DNA of 64,000 nucleotides from Arthrobacter sp. V1I7 (GCF_030817015.1 NZ_JAUSYS010000001.1:3596001-3660000), one strand, 5' to 3'; counted from the stretch's first letter, positions 27,044 through 36,235 are shown. Notes: a model not told the origin generated them from the letters alone. Made by a program: numbers and translations.

Positions 27044-27904
27044 GTGAGTGTGCAACCAGCCGGGACAGAGCCCCGGGAGCGGGCTAACGGCCTGAACCGG
27101 GAGGAGGGGCCGCCCCTTCATGCGCAGATCCGGGACATCCTGCACCGGCAGATACTGGAACGGCCGTTGCTCCCCGGCTCTCCCCTTCCGACCGAAGAGG
27201 AACTCCAGAAACAGTTCGGTGTCTCCCGCAGCGTGGTACGCCAAGCGTTGTCTGGACTGTCCGACCTCGGGCTGATCCGTCGTCAGCGCGGCCGTGGCAG
27301 CGTGGTGGCCGCAACACCGGTCCTCCGCCGGCATATCCAGCGCGCCGGCGGGCTTGACGAACAGGCCGCCGCGCACGGCCAGCGGCTGCGTACCCATGTC
27401 ATCGCCGTTGAACATGCACCCCCGCCCGAGTCGGCGGTAGAGGCGCTGAACACCACTAACACGTGGAAGATTGAACGGATCCGCTACCTGGAAGAGGTCC
27501 CGGTAGCCTTCATGAGGACCTGGGTTCCCCGCGACCTCTTCCCGCACTTCGCCAAGGAACTGCTGGAAAACGCTTCACTGCTCGGCCTCATGCGAGAACA
27601 CGGGTATCACCCGGCAGGCGGTCCCAGGCAGGTCCAGGCCGTGGCAGCAGATCATGACCTGGCACAAATACTCAACTCCAACATTCGCGAACCCCTGCTC
27701 CTGCTGCAAGGCGTAACGCGCGACGCTCTCGGCCACGGTCTGGAGTGGTTCAACGTCTGGCACAGCCCCAACACTGTCTTCGACGTTGACGCGCAGGTGA
27801 CGTCGCAACCCGGACGCGTATCCGAAGAACACATCCGCCGTCTGCGGAACCTGACACAGCAACTTGAATCCGAACTAGCCGATCTTGAACGAGGCGCACG
27901 CTAA
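27044..27904 (+). CDS. GntR/HutC-family regulator with UTRA domain
   Basis: 286 residues; GTG start after AAAGGAG. The winged helix-turn-helix (residues about 20-90; LPTEEELQKQFGVSRSVVRQ, ALSGLSDLGLIRRQRGRGSV) is followed by a UTRA sensor domain (FMRTWVPRDLFPHFAKELLE, LLLLQGVTRDALGHGLEWFN). HutC-type regulators bind small metabolites, often sugar phosphates or acids. Divergent from the permease-RLP-kinase-dehydrogenase operon, with an operator between, so it most likely controls that operon in response to substrate. Confidence 0.92.
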   Translation: MSVQPAGTEPRERANGLNREEGPPLHAQIRDILHRQILERPLLPGSPLPTEEELQKQFGVSRSVVRQALSGLSDLGLIRRQRGRGSVVAATPVLRRHIQRAGGLDEQAAAHGQRLRTHVIAVEHAPPPESAVEALNTTNTWKIERIRYLEEVPVAFMRTWVPRDLFPHFAKELLENASLLGLMREHGYHPAGGPRQVQAVAADHDLAQILNSNIREPLLLLQGVTRDALGHGLEWFNVWHSPNTVFDVDAQVTSQPGRVSEEHIRRLRNLTQQLESELADLERGAR

Positions 27905-28006
27905 AGGAAACGCCCCAGCAGTGGGATGACTACTGGCACTTTGTGCACCTGGCTCCTGAAGCGGTGTACAGACAACCCTCGTTGGGTCTGATGCTCCTAT
28001 CGTGTG

Positions 28007-29230
28007 TCAAGCGGTGGCGAGCCAGTTTCTGTAGCGATCGGCGAGTTCGGGCAGCGGCCGGGCTTTGCGCTCGATATCGGAGATCCGGGCGGGCCACGTG
28101 CTTAAGGCTACGGCCACTTGACTGAGGGTGATGTTCTTTTTCGTGCGAATGGCGCGGAGGTCGGCTTGGACCGTCCTTACTGCTGGGCTGGTAAGGATGC
28201 GGTAGATCTCTCGGACGATGGCCCTTTTGAGGCAGCGGATGATTTCCTTCTTGCTCTTGCCATCCTGTGTGCGGCGCTCGACGTAGGCGCGGGTTTTGGG
28301 GTCGTGGCGCATTCGGACGAGTGCGATGCGGTGGAGGGCGGCGTTACCCTGTCTGTCGCCGCCACGGTTGAGCCGGTGGCGGGTGGTGCGCCCGGAGGAC
28401 GCCGGGATTGGCGCGGCGCCGCAGAGCGCGGCGAACGACGCTTCGTTGCGGATCCGCTCTGGGTTGCCGCCCGCGGTCACGACGAGTTGCGCGGCGACCA
28501 GGGTCCCGACGCCGTAGACATCCAGCAATGCTGGGTGGTGCGCCTGGACGAGTTCATGCAATTGCGTCTCGATGCCGGCGACGCGGTCTGAGAGCTCCTG
28601 GTGGGCGCAAGCCATCGTCTTCAGGGCCAGCCCGGCGGCGTCTTCAGGGCCGGCCAGATCGGATCCAGGACGACTACTGGCCAGACGGCGCAGCAGCGCG
28701 TCCGTGTCCAGGTCCCGGTATCTGGCGCGGACCGGTTCTGGAGCGGTGATCAGCAGCCCTTTAATGGCGTTGGAGATCGAGGTCATGGAGGAGACGAACC
28801 GTTTCCGCGCGCCGAGCAGGAATCGGATGGATTCAGCGGCGGTGTTGGTGTCTTTCGGGATGGAGATGCCACGGCCGGAAAGCACCGTACGGGCAGCTTC
28901 GACTGCGTCGACAGGATCTGATTTCCCATTCATCCGGCGCACCTGCCGGGTAGGGCGCAGGACTTCCAGCACGGTGTGTCCGGCGGACTGAAGGGCCCGG
29001 GTCAGGCCGGCGCCGTAGGAGTTGGTGCCCTCGACACCGATCCCCCGGACGGGGCCGGCTGAGGCTACGGCATCGATGAGCGCGGCATAGCCACGGCTGT
29101 CCGCCGTGAACGTCGCGGTGGAGACCACCGCGCCGTTCTCGGTGAGAATGGCAAGGGTGTGAGTGTCGGTGTGGGTGTCGACCCCGGCGACGCGTCCGGC
29201 CGCGTCGACATCCGCTCTCGCGTGTGGCAT
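28007..29230 (-). CDS. IS110-family transposase with extra XRE-like C-terminal helix-turn-helix
   Basis: 407 residues from ATG 29230. The RuvC-like DEDD domain begins AGVDTHTDTHTLAIL (Asp18), followed by Glu in GVEGTNSYG and the two Asp in KSDPVDAVEAAR. The transposase_20 domain follows (VYGVGTLVAAQLVVTAGGNP, FAALCGAAPIPASSG). The last 55 residues (ADLRAIRTKKNITLSQVAVA, LSTWPARISDIERKARPLPE) look like a Cro/CI-type helix-turn-helix not needed in the core family. An ATG 114 bases upstream is possible but would invade the noncoding end. Confidence 0.9.
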   Translation of the reverse strand: MPHARADVDAAGRVAGVDTHTDTHTLAILTENGAVVSTATFTADSRGYAALIDAVASAGPVRGIGVEGTNSYGAGLTRALQSAGHTVLEVLRPTRQVRRMNGKSDPVDAVEAARTVLSGRGISIPKDTNTAAESIRFLLGARKRFVSSMTSISNAIKGLLITAPEPVRARYRDLDTDALLRRLASSRPGSDLAGPEDAAGLALKTMACAHQELSDRVAGIETQLHELVQAHHPALLDVYGVGTLVAAQLVVTAGGNPERIRNEASFAALCGAAPIPASSGRTTRHRLNRGGDRQGNAALHRIALVRMRHDPKTRAYVERRTQDGKSKKEIIRCLKRAIVREIYRILTSPAVRTVQADLRAIRTKKNITLSQVAVALSTWPARISDIERKARPLPELADRYRNWLATA

Positions 29231-29470
29231 ATGGTGTCCTTCCAAGCAACGGTTCGGGTTGTCACCGTTGGCCCTGTCGGCCGCAGACAGGACGCTGAAG
29301 GGACGCGCACCATGGCAGGGCCAACTGGTCATGGGATCGGTCATGCTCCTATGAGGTCATGAACCGGCAGAGCCCACGGCTGGTCCCGGGAACGCAGGAC
29401 AAATCAGGTCAAGGACAGGTCCCCCGAAGGGGGCCGCCAGTCAAGTATCGGGTCACTGCATTCCCGGACC
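29231..29470 (-). ncRNA. Candidate IS110 bridge-RNA region
   Basis: In IS110 elements the noncoding end upstream of the transposase encodes the bridge RNA that guides recombination. This roughly 240-bp gap is in the right place and size. I have not derived a fold or the guide loops; the call rests on position alone. Confidence 0.35.
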
Positions 29471-29483
29471 CTTCCAGTATCAG

Positions 29484-30860
29484 CGTCAAGTTTTCGGTGT
29501 AACTGGTTTTGATTTTATTTCTTGCCGGCGGACAGGCGTCCGTCGAAGGTGACTTCGAAGGCATTGAGCGCAGCCTTCCAGCGGTTGGACCAGCGTTGTC
29601 GGCCCGTCCCGGTGGGGTCCAGACTCATGACCGCCAGATAGACGCATTTGAGCGCGGCCTGCTCCGTGGGGAAGTGTCCGCGGGCATTCACGGCTCGCCG
29701 GATGCGCGCGTTGATGCTCTCTATGGCGTTGGTCGTGCAGATGATCGTGCGGATCTCGCGGTCGAACTGCAGGAAGGGCACGAACTCGGCCCAGGCGTTG
29801 GTCCACAGCCGGATGATCGCCGGGTAGCGCTTCTCCCACTTCTCGCTGAACTCCACGAACCGGTCCAGGGCATCGGATTCCGACGCCGCCGTGTAGACGG
29901 GCTTGAGGTCCTTCGCGATCGCGGACCAGTCCTTCTTCGACGCGTAGCGGAACGAGTTGCGCAAAAGGTGAACAATGCAGGTCTGGGTGATCGTCTGCGG
30001 CCAGACGGTGGCGATGGCCTCGGGCAGGCCCTTGAGCCCGTCACAGACCACAATCAGGCAGTCCTGGGTGCCGCGGTTCTTGATCTCGGACAGGACCCGC
30101 AGCCAGTACTTCGCCCCCTCCCCGTCACCGTGCTCGCCGGCCCAGAGCCCAAGAATGTCACGGGTGCCCTCGCAGGTCACCGCCAGCGCCACGTAGATCG
30201 GCCGGTTCGTGACCTGCCCGTCGCGGATCTTCACGATCACCGCGTCGATGAAGATCACCGGATAGACCGGATCCAGCGGCCGGCTCTGCCAGGCCGCCAA
30301 ACCCTCCAAGACCTTCTCCGTGATGGTGGAGATCGTCTGCTTGGAGACCTCCGCGCCGTAGACCTCGGCCAGGTGGGCGCAGATCTCCCCGTACGTGAGT
30401 CCCTTGGCGGACAGCGAAATGACCAGGTCATCGAGCCCGGACAGGCGGCGCTGCCGCTTCCTGACCAGCTCCGGGGTGAACGAGCCGTCCCGATCCCGCG
30501 GCACCGCGATCTGCACCGGACCGGCCTCGGTCAACAGCTCCTTGGACCGGGTGCCGTTCCGCGAGTTCCCGCCGTCCCTGCCAGCCGGATCGTGCCGGGC
30601 GTAGCCCAGATGGTCCTCCATCTCGCCCTCCAGCGCCGATTCCACGACCATCTTCGTCAGCCGGGACAGCAGCCCGCCCTCACCGGTCAGCCGCAGGCCT
30701 TCCGCACGCGCCCGCTCACTCAGCTGCTGCACCAACTGCTCATCCAGCGCGTCCGCCGGAGCCGGCGCAACCATGCTCGTCGCAGCAGTCACATCACTAA
30801 TCACATCAGTCACGGCAACCTCCTAATTCTCTGGAGTTACACCGTTTAAATTACAGTCCC
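29484..30860. mobile_element. IS256-family insertion sequence (ends approximate)
   Basis: Near both ends the sequence CGGTGTAACT appears in inverted orientation (about 29496-29505 and 30836-30845) as part of imperfect terminal repeats of about 20 bp. A full-length IS256-family transposase lies between. The 8-bp target duplication could not be fixed. Confidence 0.75.
29515..30813 (-). CDS. IS256-family (mutator-type) transposase
   Basis: 432 residues. The N-terminal part carries GEMEDHLGYARHDPAGRDGG and NSRNGTRSKEL; the core has PVIFIDAVIVKIRDG (first catalytic Asp), CLIVVCDGLKGLPEAI (second Asp) and the C-terminal TTNAIESINARIRRAVNARG typical of IS256. Length and motifs are complete, so the gene is probably functional. 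It follows the IS110 element head to tail on the same strand. Confidence 0.93.
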   Translation of the reverse strand: MTDVISDVTAATSMVAPAPADALDEQLVQQLSERARAEGLRLTGEGGLLSRLTKMVVESALEGEMEDHLGYARHDPAGRDGGNSRNGTRSKELLTEAGPVQIAVPRDRDGSFTPELVRKRQRRLSGLDDLVISLSAKGLTYGEICAHLAEVYGAEVSKQTISTITEKVLEGLAAWQSRPLDPVYPVIFIDAVIVKIRDGQVTNRPIYVALAVTCEGTRDILGLWAGEHGDGEGAKYWLRVLSEIKNRGTQDCLIVVCDGLKGLPEAIATVWPQTITQTCIVHLLRNSFRYASKKDWSAIAKDLKPVYTAASESDALDRFVEFSEKWEKRYPAIIRLWTNAWAEFVPFLQFDREIRTIICTTNAIESINARIRRAVNARGHFPTEQAALKCVYLAVMSLDPTGTGRQRWSNRWKAALNAFEVTFDGRLSAGKK

Positions 30861-30903
30861 CCCTCGTTCACCGCCCTGCTTTTTCGCAGCTCGGTTTGGC
30901 GGT

Positions 30904-31763
30904 TTAGCTGATTCCGATGACGAGGGTTGAGCGTGCGGCTTCAATGACGTCGTCGGTGATGGTGCTGAGTTCATTGATTTTCATGACTCGTTCGACTTGG
31001 GTGAATAGCCGGTCGATGAGGCGGAAGTTGCCTCGGGTAATCCGGGCGACGGCTGCGATGGCCTGGGCATCGGTGAAATCTTCCGGGTCCAGGGTCTGAC
31101 CGAGTTTGTGCCATCGGCGCTCCAAAACGAAATTCAGTTCTTCCTGGGCGAGTGGACGGTATTTGTGGGCGAAGCCGACCCTGCTGTAGAGCTGCGCGTA
31201 GCGGCTGAACCATTTTTCAATCCCGGGCATGCCGATGAGGATCAGGGCTATGCTGTCCCGGTCGTAGCGGTCACGCAGGAGCTCAAGCGCCGTGGCGTTG
31301 AGCCGCTCGGATTCGTCAATGATGAGCAGCTCCACATGCTTGCCGGTGCGGGTGGGTGGTCCTGTCTTCTTGCCGATCTTTTCCAGATGCTGGTCAACGC
31401 AGATACGCGGGTGCTGATGTGCTCGAGTTCGGGATGGATCTGTTTGGGCGAGGTGAGCACAGCGGGGGTGTAGAAGACGCTGCGTGCCCGGGCCAGGGCC
31501 GCATAGATCTGATAGTCAGAGTCGTCCCGGGGACCCCACTGTTCCAGGAGGTTCTCTGCCTTGTGCCAGTTTGCCTAGCGCCTGGCGGAGAGGGTCTTGC
31601 CGATTGCGGCCTGGCCGTAGCAGATACCGATGGTGTGCTGGCGGCGCACCGTGTCCGCGAACTCAGCGAACCGGCGGGCTCTTTCGTTGCGATGAAGCTC
31701 TGTGCAGTCATTGGCCGTCCTCCAGGTAGGTGCGTAGCTTTGGGCGCTTCTTGGGTGGATCAA
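30904..31763 (-). pseudogene. TniB/TnsC-like AAA ATPase of a decayed transposon
   Basis: The upstream part carries the Walker A region ([19 protein letters not shown]), after which a TAG interrupts near 31578. The same frame then continues EQWGPRDDSDYQIYAALARA and HPELEHISTRVSAL, and a frameshift near 31400 leads to the Walker B part (VELLIIDESERLNATALELL) and the sensor region (IALILIGMPGIEKWFSRYAQ), ending at 30904. This is the ATPase partner that selects targets for Mu-type transposases in Tn5053/Tn7-like elements. Stop plus frameshift make it inactive. Confidence 0.78.
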
Positions 31764-33090
31764 CAGCGTCCGGGGCGGGAGTTGGTTTAGCTGATGCCAG
31801 GTCCGGCAGGTGCCGGGCCACGACTGAGATGCGCTGGTTGATTTGTCCGCGCAGTTCCCGGCGGCGGGCCGATCGCGCCCCCTGGATGTCTTTCAAAGTG
31901 AGAGTGGAGGTTTCGTGGTCAGGGTCCACGGCCCTGCAGATGAACTGGTTCTTGTGGAAGACGCGGATCTCAGTGATGTCCCGCGGGTCGCAGCGGACAA
32001 TGACCGGTTCTCGGACGTAGGCGGCCAGGAGTGGCGAGACGTATCTGAGCCCCTGGAAGTGCACGCCGTCGCGGTGGACGATCCGGGGTTTGGCCACGGT
32101 CAGCAGCAATAGATTCAGTTCGTCCATGGTTGCCGGGAGCCTGGGCAGCCAGCCGTCGCCTACCCAGGCATGATGCGGGGTGGCCCTGATCTCGGGGTGC
32201 TCGCGTTGGTGATAGTCCTCCATGATGAAACGGCAGATTGCCGTGTCTAGCTCTTTGAGGGTCAGCACCGGTGCCGGAGGCGGGTGTCGCGGGTCAGGCG
32301 TCCGGGCAGTTCGGTCAACAGCTCGGTATTAACGCTGCCGAAGAACCGTTCAATCTTGCCCCGCCCTTGGGGTCTGGCAACTGTTGAGTAGGTGATTTCG
32401 AAGTGCAGGTCCTTCGCCGTCTGGGCCAGGTGGTTGCTGGTGAAATCCGACCCGTGGTCGACGCAGAGGGTGTCGGGGATCCCGCACATGGGCCACTCTG
32501 CTCGGGCCTTGGGCCAGATGGCCTGTCGCAGTGCCAGTGCGGTGTTCATAGCTGACGGTGCTCCGAGGAAGAGCATGTAGCCGCAGACTGCGCGGGAGTA
32601 GTCGTCCAGGATCGTGGTGAGCCACGGGCGCCCGGGCTTCAGGTTCGCGTCCAGGACGAGGATGTCCAGTTCGGTGTGGTCTGCCTGCCAGATGGCGTTG
32701 GGGCGCTTGGCTCGGTGGTGTGCTGTATGAGAGCGGCGGCCAGTCGTGGTCGGCGGCGACGCGGTTGGCCTTGCGGGCGATGGTGGCCACGGGCAGGCGC
32801 GGTTTCAGCAGGGCCAGACCTTCGACAAGTGCGACCAGCTCGGGAGTGCTCCTGCGTTGGGAGGTCCCGCGGTTTGCTGTGGCGAGTCCGGCGATGCCGC
32901 TGCGTTTGTGGGCGGCGTGCCAGCGCTGCAGTGTCCGGAGTCCGATGCCTTCGAGTGCGGCGAGGGTCGTCAGTGGCACGCCGTCTTCGACGTGCCGGCA
33001 CAGGATCTGCCAGCGCATCAACGCCGCCTGCTCAGGTGTGGAGGCAGCATCCCCCGTCGGGTACTGCTGCCTCCGGCCGTCACCGGACAG
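31708..33090 (-). pseudogene. TniA/TnsB-like Mu-type DDE transposase, multiply frameshifted
   Basis: Three frames together give one protein: an N-terminal helix-turn-helix region (LTTLAALEGIGLRTLQRWHA), then after a shift near 32730 the integrase core (HTELDILVLDANLKPGRPWL, LCVDHGSDFTSNHLAQTAKD, ARPQGRGKIERFFGSVN with D, D and E residues), and after a shift near 32280 the Mu-transposase C-terminal barrel (ICRFIMEDYHQREHPEIRAT, GLRYVSPLLAAYVREPVIVR). The order transposase then ATPase is that of Tn5053-type elements. No TniQ gene is seen. Confidence 0.8.
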
Positions 33091-33622
33091 ATTTCTGTGT
33101 GGCGGTTGACCGCCGCAGCCGCGGCGCAGCAGGTGCCGGTTCGCGCCGGAGTGCCCGATACACGGTGGCGCGGCTGACGCCGAGGACCTCACCGATCTTC
33201 TCAACCGTCATCTCCTGCTGCTCGTAAAGCCGTCGTGCAGTCCGGAGTTTGTCCTTGGTCAGCAGTGCGGGCCTGCCGCCGGAGCGCCCGCGTGCCCGTG
33301 CCGCCTGGAGGCCTGCGTTGGTCCGTTCACGGATCAGATCCCGTTCGAACTCTGCCAGTGCGGCGAATACATGGAAGACGAGACGCCCACCTGAAGACGT
33401 GGTATCGATCGCTTCCTGCAGGGAGCGGAATCCGATGCCGCGTTCCTGCAGGCCACCCAGCTGATCAATCAAGTGCCGGATGGATCGGCCGAGGCGATCC
33501 AGCCTCCATACGACCAGCGTGTCCCCGGGCCGGAGTTGGTCCAGGATTTTCGTCAGTTCCGGGCGGGATTCCAGAGAGCCGGACGCCGTGTCCGTGAAGA
33601 TACGGTAGCAGCCGGCTGCCAT
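33080..33622 (-). pseudogene. Serine resolvase missing its catalytic N-terminus
   Basis: 180 residues that begin AAGCYRIFTDTASGSLESRP and continue with DTLVVWRLDRLGRSIRHLID and EFERDLIRERTNAGLQAARA, all in the Tn3-resolvase family, ending with a helix-turn-helix (KIGEVLGVSRATVYRALRRE). The first about 30 residues, including the YxRVS nucleophile serine, are absent and an in-frame stop lies 15 codons upstream. It directly precedes and slightly overlaps the TniA-like pseudogene, so it was the cointegrate resolvase of that transposon. Confidence 0.8.
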
Positions 33623-33707
33623 GCTTACGGAAGGCCCACTATCGGGGTTCGAGCGAGACTAATAGCTCAAGTTAGAGATGGACCTTTTCTGCCCCACGGC
33701 CGGACCT

Positions 33708-34241
33708 CTATTCCTGGCCGAGAATGGACGGGAGTCGGTCCTCCATAGGCTGAAGCTCTTTTGCAAAGCAGATCGACGACGGGATGGAGTGCTCGTAGGG
33801 AGGATAAGTGGGTATCTGCCTGTATCCGAGTTTTCGATAAACAGCTTCAGCTTCCGGCTGCTTACCCCCGGTTTGCAGGATAACGCGGCGGGCGCCGGCA
33901 CTGGCGGCAATCCTTTCGAGTTCAGCCATGAGTACGGTCGCAGCGCCCATACCTCGGGCCGCAGGGTCTGTAATGACCCGTTTGACCTCCCATTCCCCAT
34001 TCAACCGGCGGAGAGCGCCGTGCCCTATGGCTTCACCTACGGTATTAAGTACCAGGACGTTGGCGATGAAATCTTGCGGTGGTACGGAGAGCGCTTTCTG
34101 CGCTGCTTCGGAAAGATGAGGTTCTTCTTCGGTAGCGTATCGGGCGAGAAGCTCGTCTGTTAACAGATCCCGCAGACGGGCTGCTCTGGGGTCTTCAAAG
34201 TCAACTACCTCCAGTGTCACTGCTGCCGGATTGCCGGACAT
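33708..34241 (-). CDS. GNAT-family N-acetyltransferase
   Basis: 177 residues. The acetyl-CoA site motif A is seen as VKRVITDPAARGMGAATVLM, the V/I-x-x-x-x-R-G-x-G pattern, followed by AELERIAASAGARRVILQTG and the motif-B ending AEAVYRKLGYRQIP. The N-terminal 60 residues are variable and probably contact the acceptor, which is unknown. Single gene between the decayed transposon and an HxlR regulator on the same strand. Confidence 0.87.
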   Translation of the reverse strand: MSGNPAAVTLEVVDFEDPRAARLRDLLTDELLARYATEEEPHLSEAAQKALSVPPQDFIANVLVLNTVGEAIGHGALRRLNGEWEVKRVITDPAARGMGAATVLMAELERIAASAGARRVILQTGGKQPEAEAVYRKLGYRQIPTYPPYEHSIPSSICFAKELQPMEDRLPSILGQE

Positions 34242-34342
34242 TTATCTCCTCTTGATGTATGTCTTATTGAAATTCCTTGGTTCGTGCGGCCGCTACAGCG
34301 GACGACCGCGGGATGTCCCGTCGTCGCCCTTCAGGTTTGTCG

Positions 34343-34819
34343 TTACTGGTCTACCGGGATGGCGTCGGCCGTTGACACCAGCGGTCCCAGCATCAGACTG
34401 CCCACTCTGAATTCCTCGCCGCATTCCGCGCACGTCAGCACCGGTTTCAGGTCGGCCCCGCAACTGTGCCGGTAGGAGGCGCGGGGTGTCGTGTCGCGCA
34501 TCCAGGTACTGCTCCACGCCGCGAGCGAGATGAGAATGGGAGCAACTTCGGCCCCGGAAGTTGTGAGGTGGTACTCATGGCGCTGGGGGCGCTCGGAATA
34601 TTGGACGCGCTCAATAACGCCATGGCTTTCCAGTGTCCGCAGCCGACCTGTCAGGATGTCGCGGGACGCACCTGTATTGCGGGCTATCTGGTCGAACCGA
34701 TGTACACCCAGGGACATCTCCCGAAGCGCCAGCAGCGCCCACCGCTCGCCCAGCACCTCGAGCCCTGCTGCGATGAAACACGCCCTGGGCGCATCTGTGG
34801 CTGTATCGGATGGTTTCAT
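34343..34819 (-). CDS. HxlR-family transcriptional regulator
   Basis: 158 residues. The winged helix (GLEVLGERWALLALREMSLG, FDQIARNTGASRDILTGRLR, LESHGVIERVQYSERPQRHE, YHLTTSG) is diagnostic of HxlR. A C-terminal extension carries CGADLKPVLTCAECGEEF, with three Cys plus an upstream His that could form a small zinc or redox site, as in redox-sensing HxlR regulators. Divergent from the SDR-thioesterase-TDT gene run at 34947, with a palindrome between. Confidence 0.9.
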   Translation of the reverse strand: MKPSDTATDAPRACFIAAGLEVLGERWALLALREMSLGVHRFDQIARNTGASRDILTGRLRTLESHGVIERVQYSERPQRHEYHLTTSGAEVAPILISLAAWSSTWMRDTTPRASYRHSCGADLKPVLTCAECGEEFRVGSLMLGPLVSTADAIPVDQ

Positions 34820-34860
34820 CGCTTACCTGCTTTCAGTGCTTTCTGTAAGTATACAAGTTA

Positions 34861-34875
34861 GTTGGAAAATCCAAC
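34861..34875. promoter_or_regulatory. Operator palindrome between hxlR-type gene and SDR
   Basis: GTTGGA-AAA-TCCAAC is a perfect 6-bp inverted repeat in the divergent region. A nearby GTATAC (34849-34854) is a second short palindrome. HxlR dimers bind such sites. Confidence 0.6.
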
Positions 34876-34946
34876 CGACTCGGCTAACCTGACTTTCGAA
34901 GGCAGCGATAACTACGTCGCCGCCCTGTCTGAGATCAGGAGAATTC

Positions 34947-35663
34947 ATGCCACAGCTGTCTAGCGCCGTCGTCCTTGTCACCGGCGCGAACGGAGGACTG
35001 GGCCGCGAGTTCGTGGAACAGGCCCTCGCCAGGGGCGCGGCCAAGGTGTATGCGACAGCCCGCCGTCCCCAGGAGTGGAACGATGCCCGCATCGTCCCGC
35101 TCGCGCTCGATGTCACCGACCCTGCCTCGATCCGGGCCGCCGTCGCGCAGGCTCCGGACGTCACGGTCCTCATTAACAACGCCGGCATTGCCGTGGAATC
35201 GGACACACTCCTTGCACTGCCCGACGAGGAAATCCGAAACGTGATGGAGACCAATTTCTTCGGACCGGTCGCCCTGACCCGGGCATTCGCGCCGGTGCTC
35301 GCGGCAAGCGGGACGTCAGCGGTCCTCAACATCCACTCGGCGCTCAGCTGGATCGCGCTCACCGGCGCCTACAGCGCATCAAAGGCGGCGCTGTGGTCGG
35401 CGACCAACTCCTTCCGGACGGAACTGGCCCCCCAAGGCACGCACGTCACGGGCGTGCACGTCGGCTACATCGACACCGCCATGGCGAAGGGCGTCGATGC
35501 CCCAAAAATTTCCCCGGAGGAAGTCGTGCGGAAGTCGTTCGATGCGCTCGAGCAGGGAGATTACGAGGTCATCGTGGACGACATCGCTGCCGGCGTGAAG
35601 CTCGGACTGTCAGGGCCGATCCTGGATTTGTACCCTGCCTTGGCAGCCGATGCCTCTGCATGA
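34947..35663 (+). CDS. Short-chain dehydrogenase/reductase
   Basis: 238 residues. Cofactor motif TGANGGLG, DVTDPASIRAAVAQ acidic loop, NNAG in VTVLINNAGIAVESD and catalytic YSASK. The short insert lacking a long C-terminus and the DVT acidic site match SDRs found beside HxlR regulators. AGGAGAATTC precedes the ATG by a few bases. It leads a co-directional run with the thioesterase and the TDT transporter. Confidence 0.9.
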   Translation: MPQLSSAVVLVTGANGGLGREFVEQALARGAAKVYATARRPQEWNDARIVPLALDVTDPASIRAAVAQAPDVTVLINNAGIAVESDTLLALPDEEIRNVMETNFFGPVALTRAFAPVLAASGTSAVLNIHSALSWIALTGAYSASKAALWSATNSFRTELAPQGTHVTGVHVGYIDTAMAKGVDAPKISPEEVVRKSFDALEQGDYEVIVDDIAAGVKLGLSGPILDLYPALAADASA

Positions 35664-35710
35664 CCCCGGCAAAGCCTGAAGACCTCGTAAGAACTCAGAG
35701 AGATACATTC

Positions 35711-36235
35711 ATGACAAGCAACACCTCCGCAGAGCGCTCGGAGACCTTCACCTGGATGGATCCGGCAGTAGCTCTCCAACAGCTGCCACTACTGTCGGGT
35801 CTGGACTACTTTTCAGGCCTCCGCGACGGCAGCATAGCGCCGCCGCCGATCGCGTCCCTGATGAAATTCGATCTCGTCGAAGCTACACATGGACACGTCG
35901 AATTCGAGTGCCGGCCGGGAGAAGCCCACTACAACCCCCTTGGAATGGTGCACGGCGGCCTAACATGCACACTCCTTGACACGGCCCTCGGCTGCGCAGC
36001 ACACACCACCTTGGCAGCAGGGCTCGGCTACACCTCCATCGACCTGGCGGTGAAGTACCTGCGGCCCGTCACGCTCCGGAAGGGCGCCCTTCGCGCAGAG
36101 GGGTCAGTGGTGAAAGCTGGTTCGCGGCTCATCTTCACAGAAGGCCGCCTCAGCGCCGCCGACGGTGAACTCCTCGCCACCGCCACAAGCACACTCCTCG
36201 TCTTTCCCCACAAACCGGATGCGCTGGCACCATGA
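35711..36235 (+). CDS. PaaI-family thioesterase (hot-dog fold)
   Basis: 174 residues from ATG 35711. The PaaI signature is visible: FECRPGEAHYNPLGMVHGGL followed by TCTLLDTALGCAAHTTLAAG, then TSIDLAVKYLRPVTLRKGAL, typical of hot-dog acyl-CoA thioesterases; the HGG motif is the active loop. The C-terminus GELLATATSTLLVF completes the fold. The TGA overlaps the next ATG (36232), so it is translationally coupled to the transporter gene. Confidence 0.88.
   Translation: MTSNTSAERSETFTWMDPAVALQQLPLLSGLDYFSGLRDGSIAPPPIASLMKFDLVEATHGHVEFECRPGEAHYNPLGMVHGGLTCTLLDTALGCAAHTTLAAGLGYTSIDLAVKYLRPVTLRKGALRAEGSVVKAGSRLIFTEGRLSAADGELLATATSTLLVFPHKPDALAP

Larger units (their letters stand above)
27990..29475. 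mobile_element. IS110-family insertion sequence (ends approximate)
   Basis: A DEDD transposase on the minus strand with about 250 bp of noncoding DNA upstream, the layout of IS110 elements (long left end, short right end, no long inverted repeats). Exact ends cannot be set without a related copy. The adjacent IS256 element begins within a few bases of the proposed end. Confidence 0.7.

Noticed and set aside
29509..30849. 446-codon plus-strand frame opposite the IS256 transposase
   Set aside because: It is antisense to a complete transposase and resembles no protein family.
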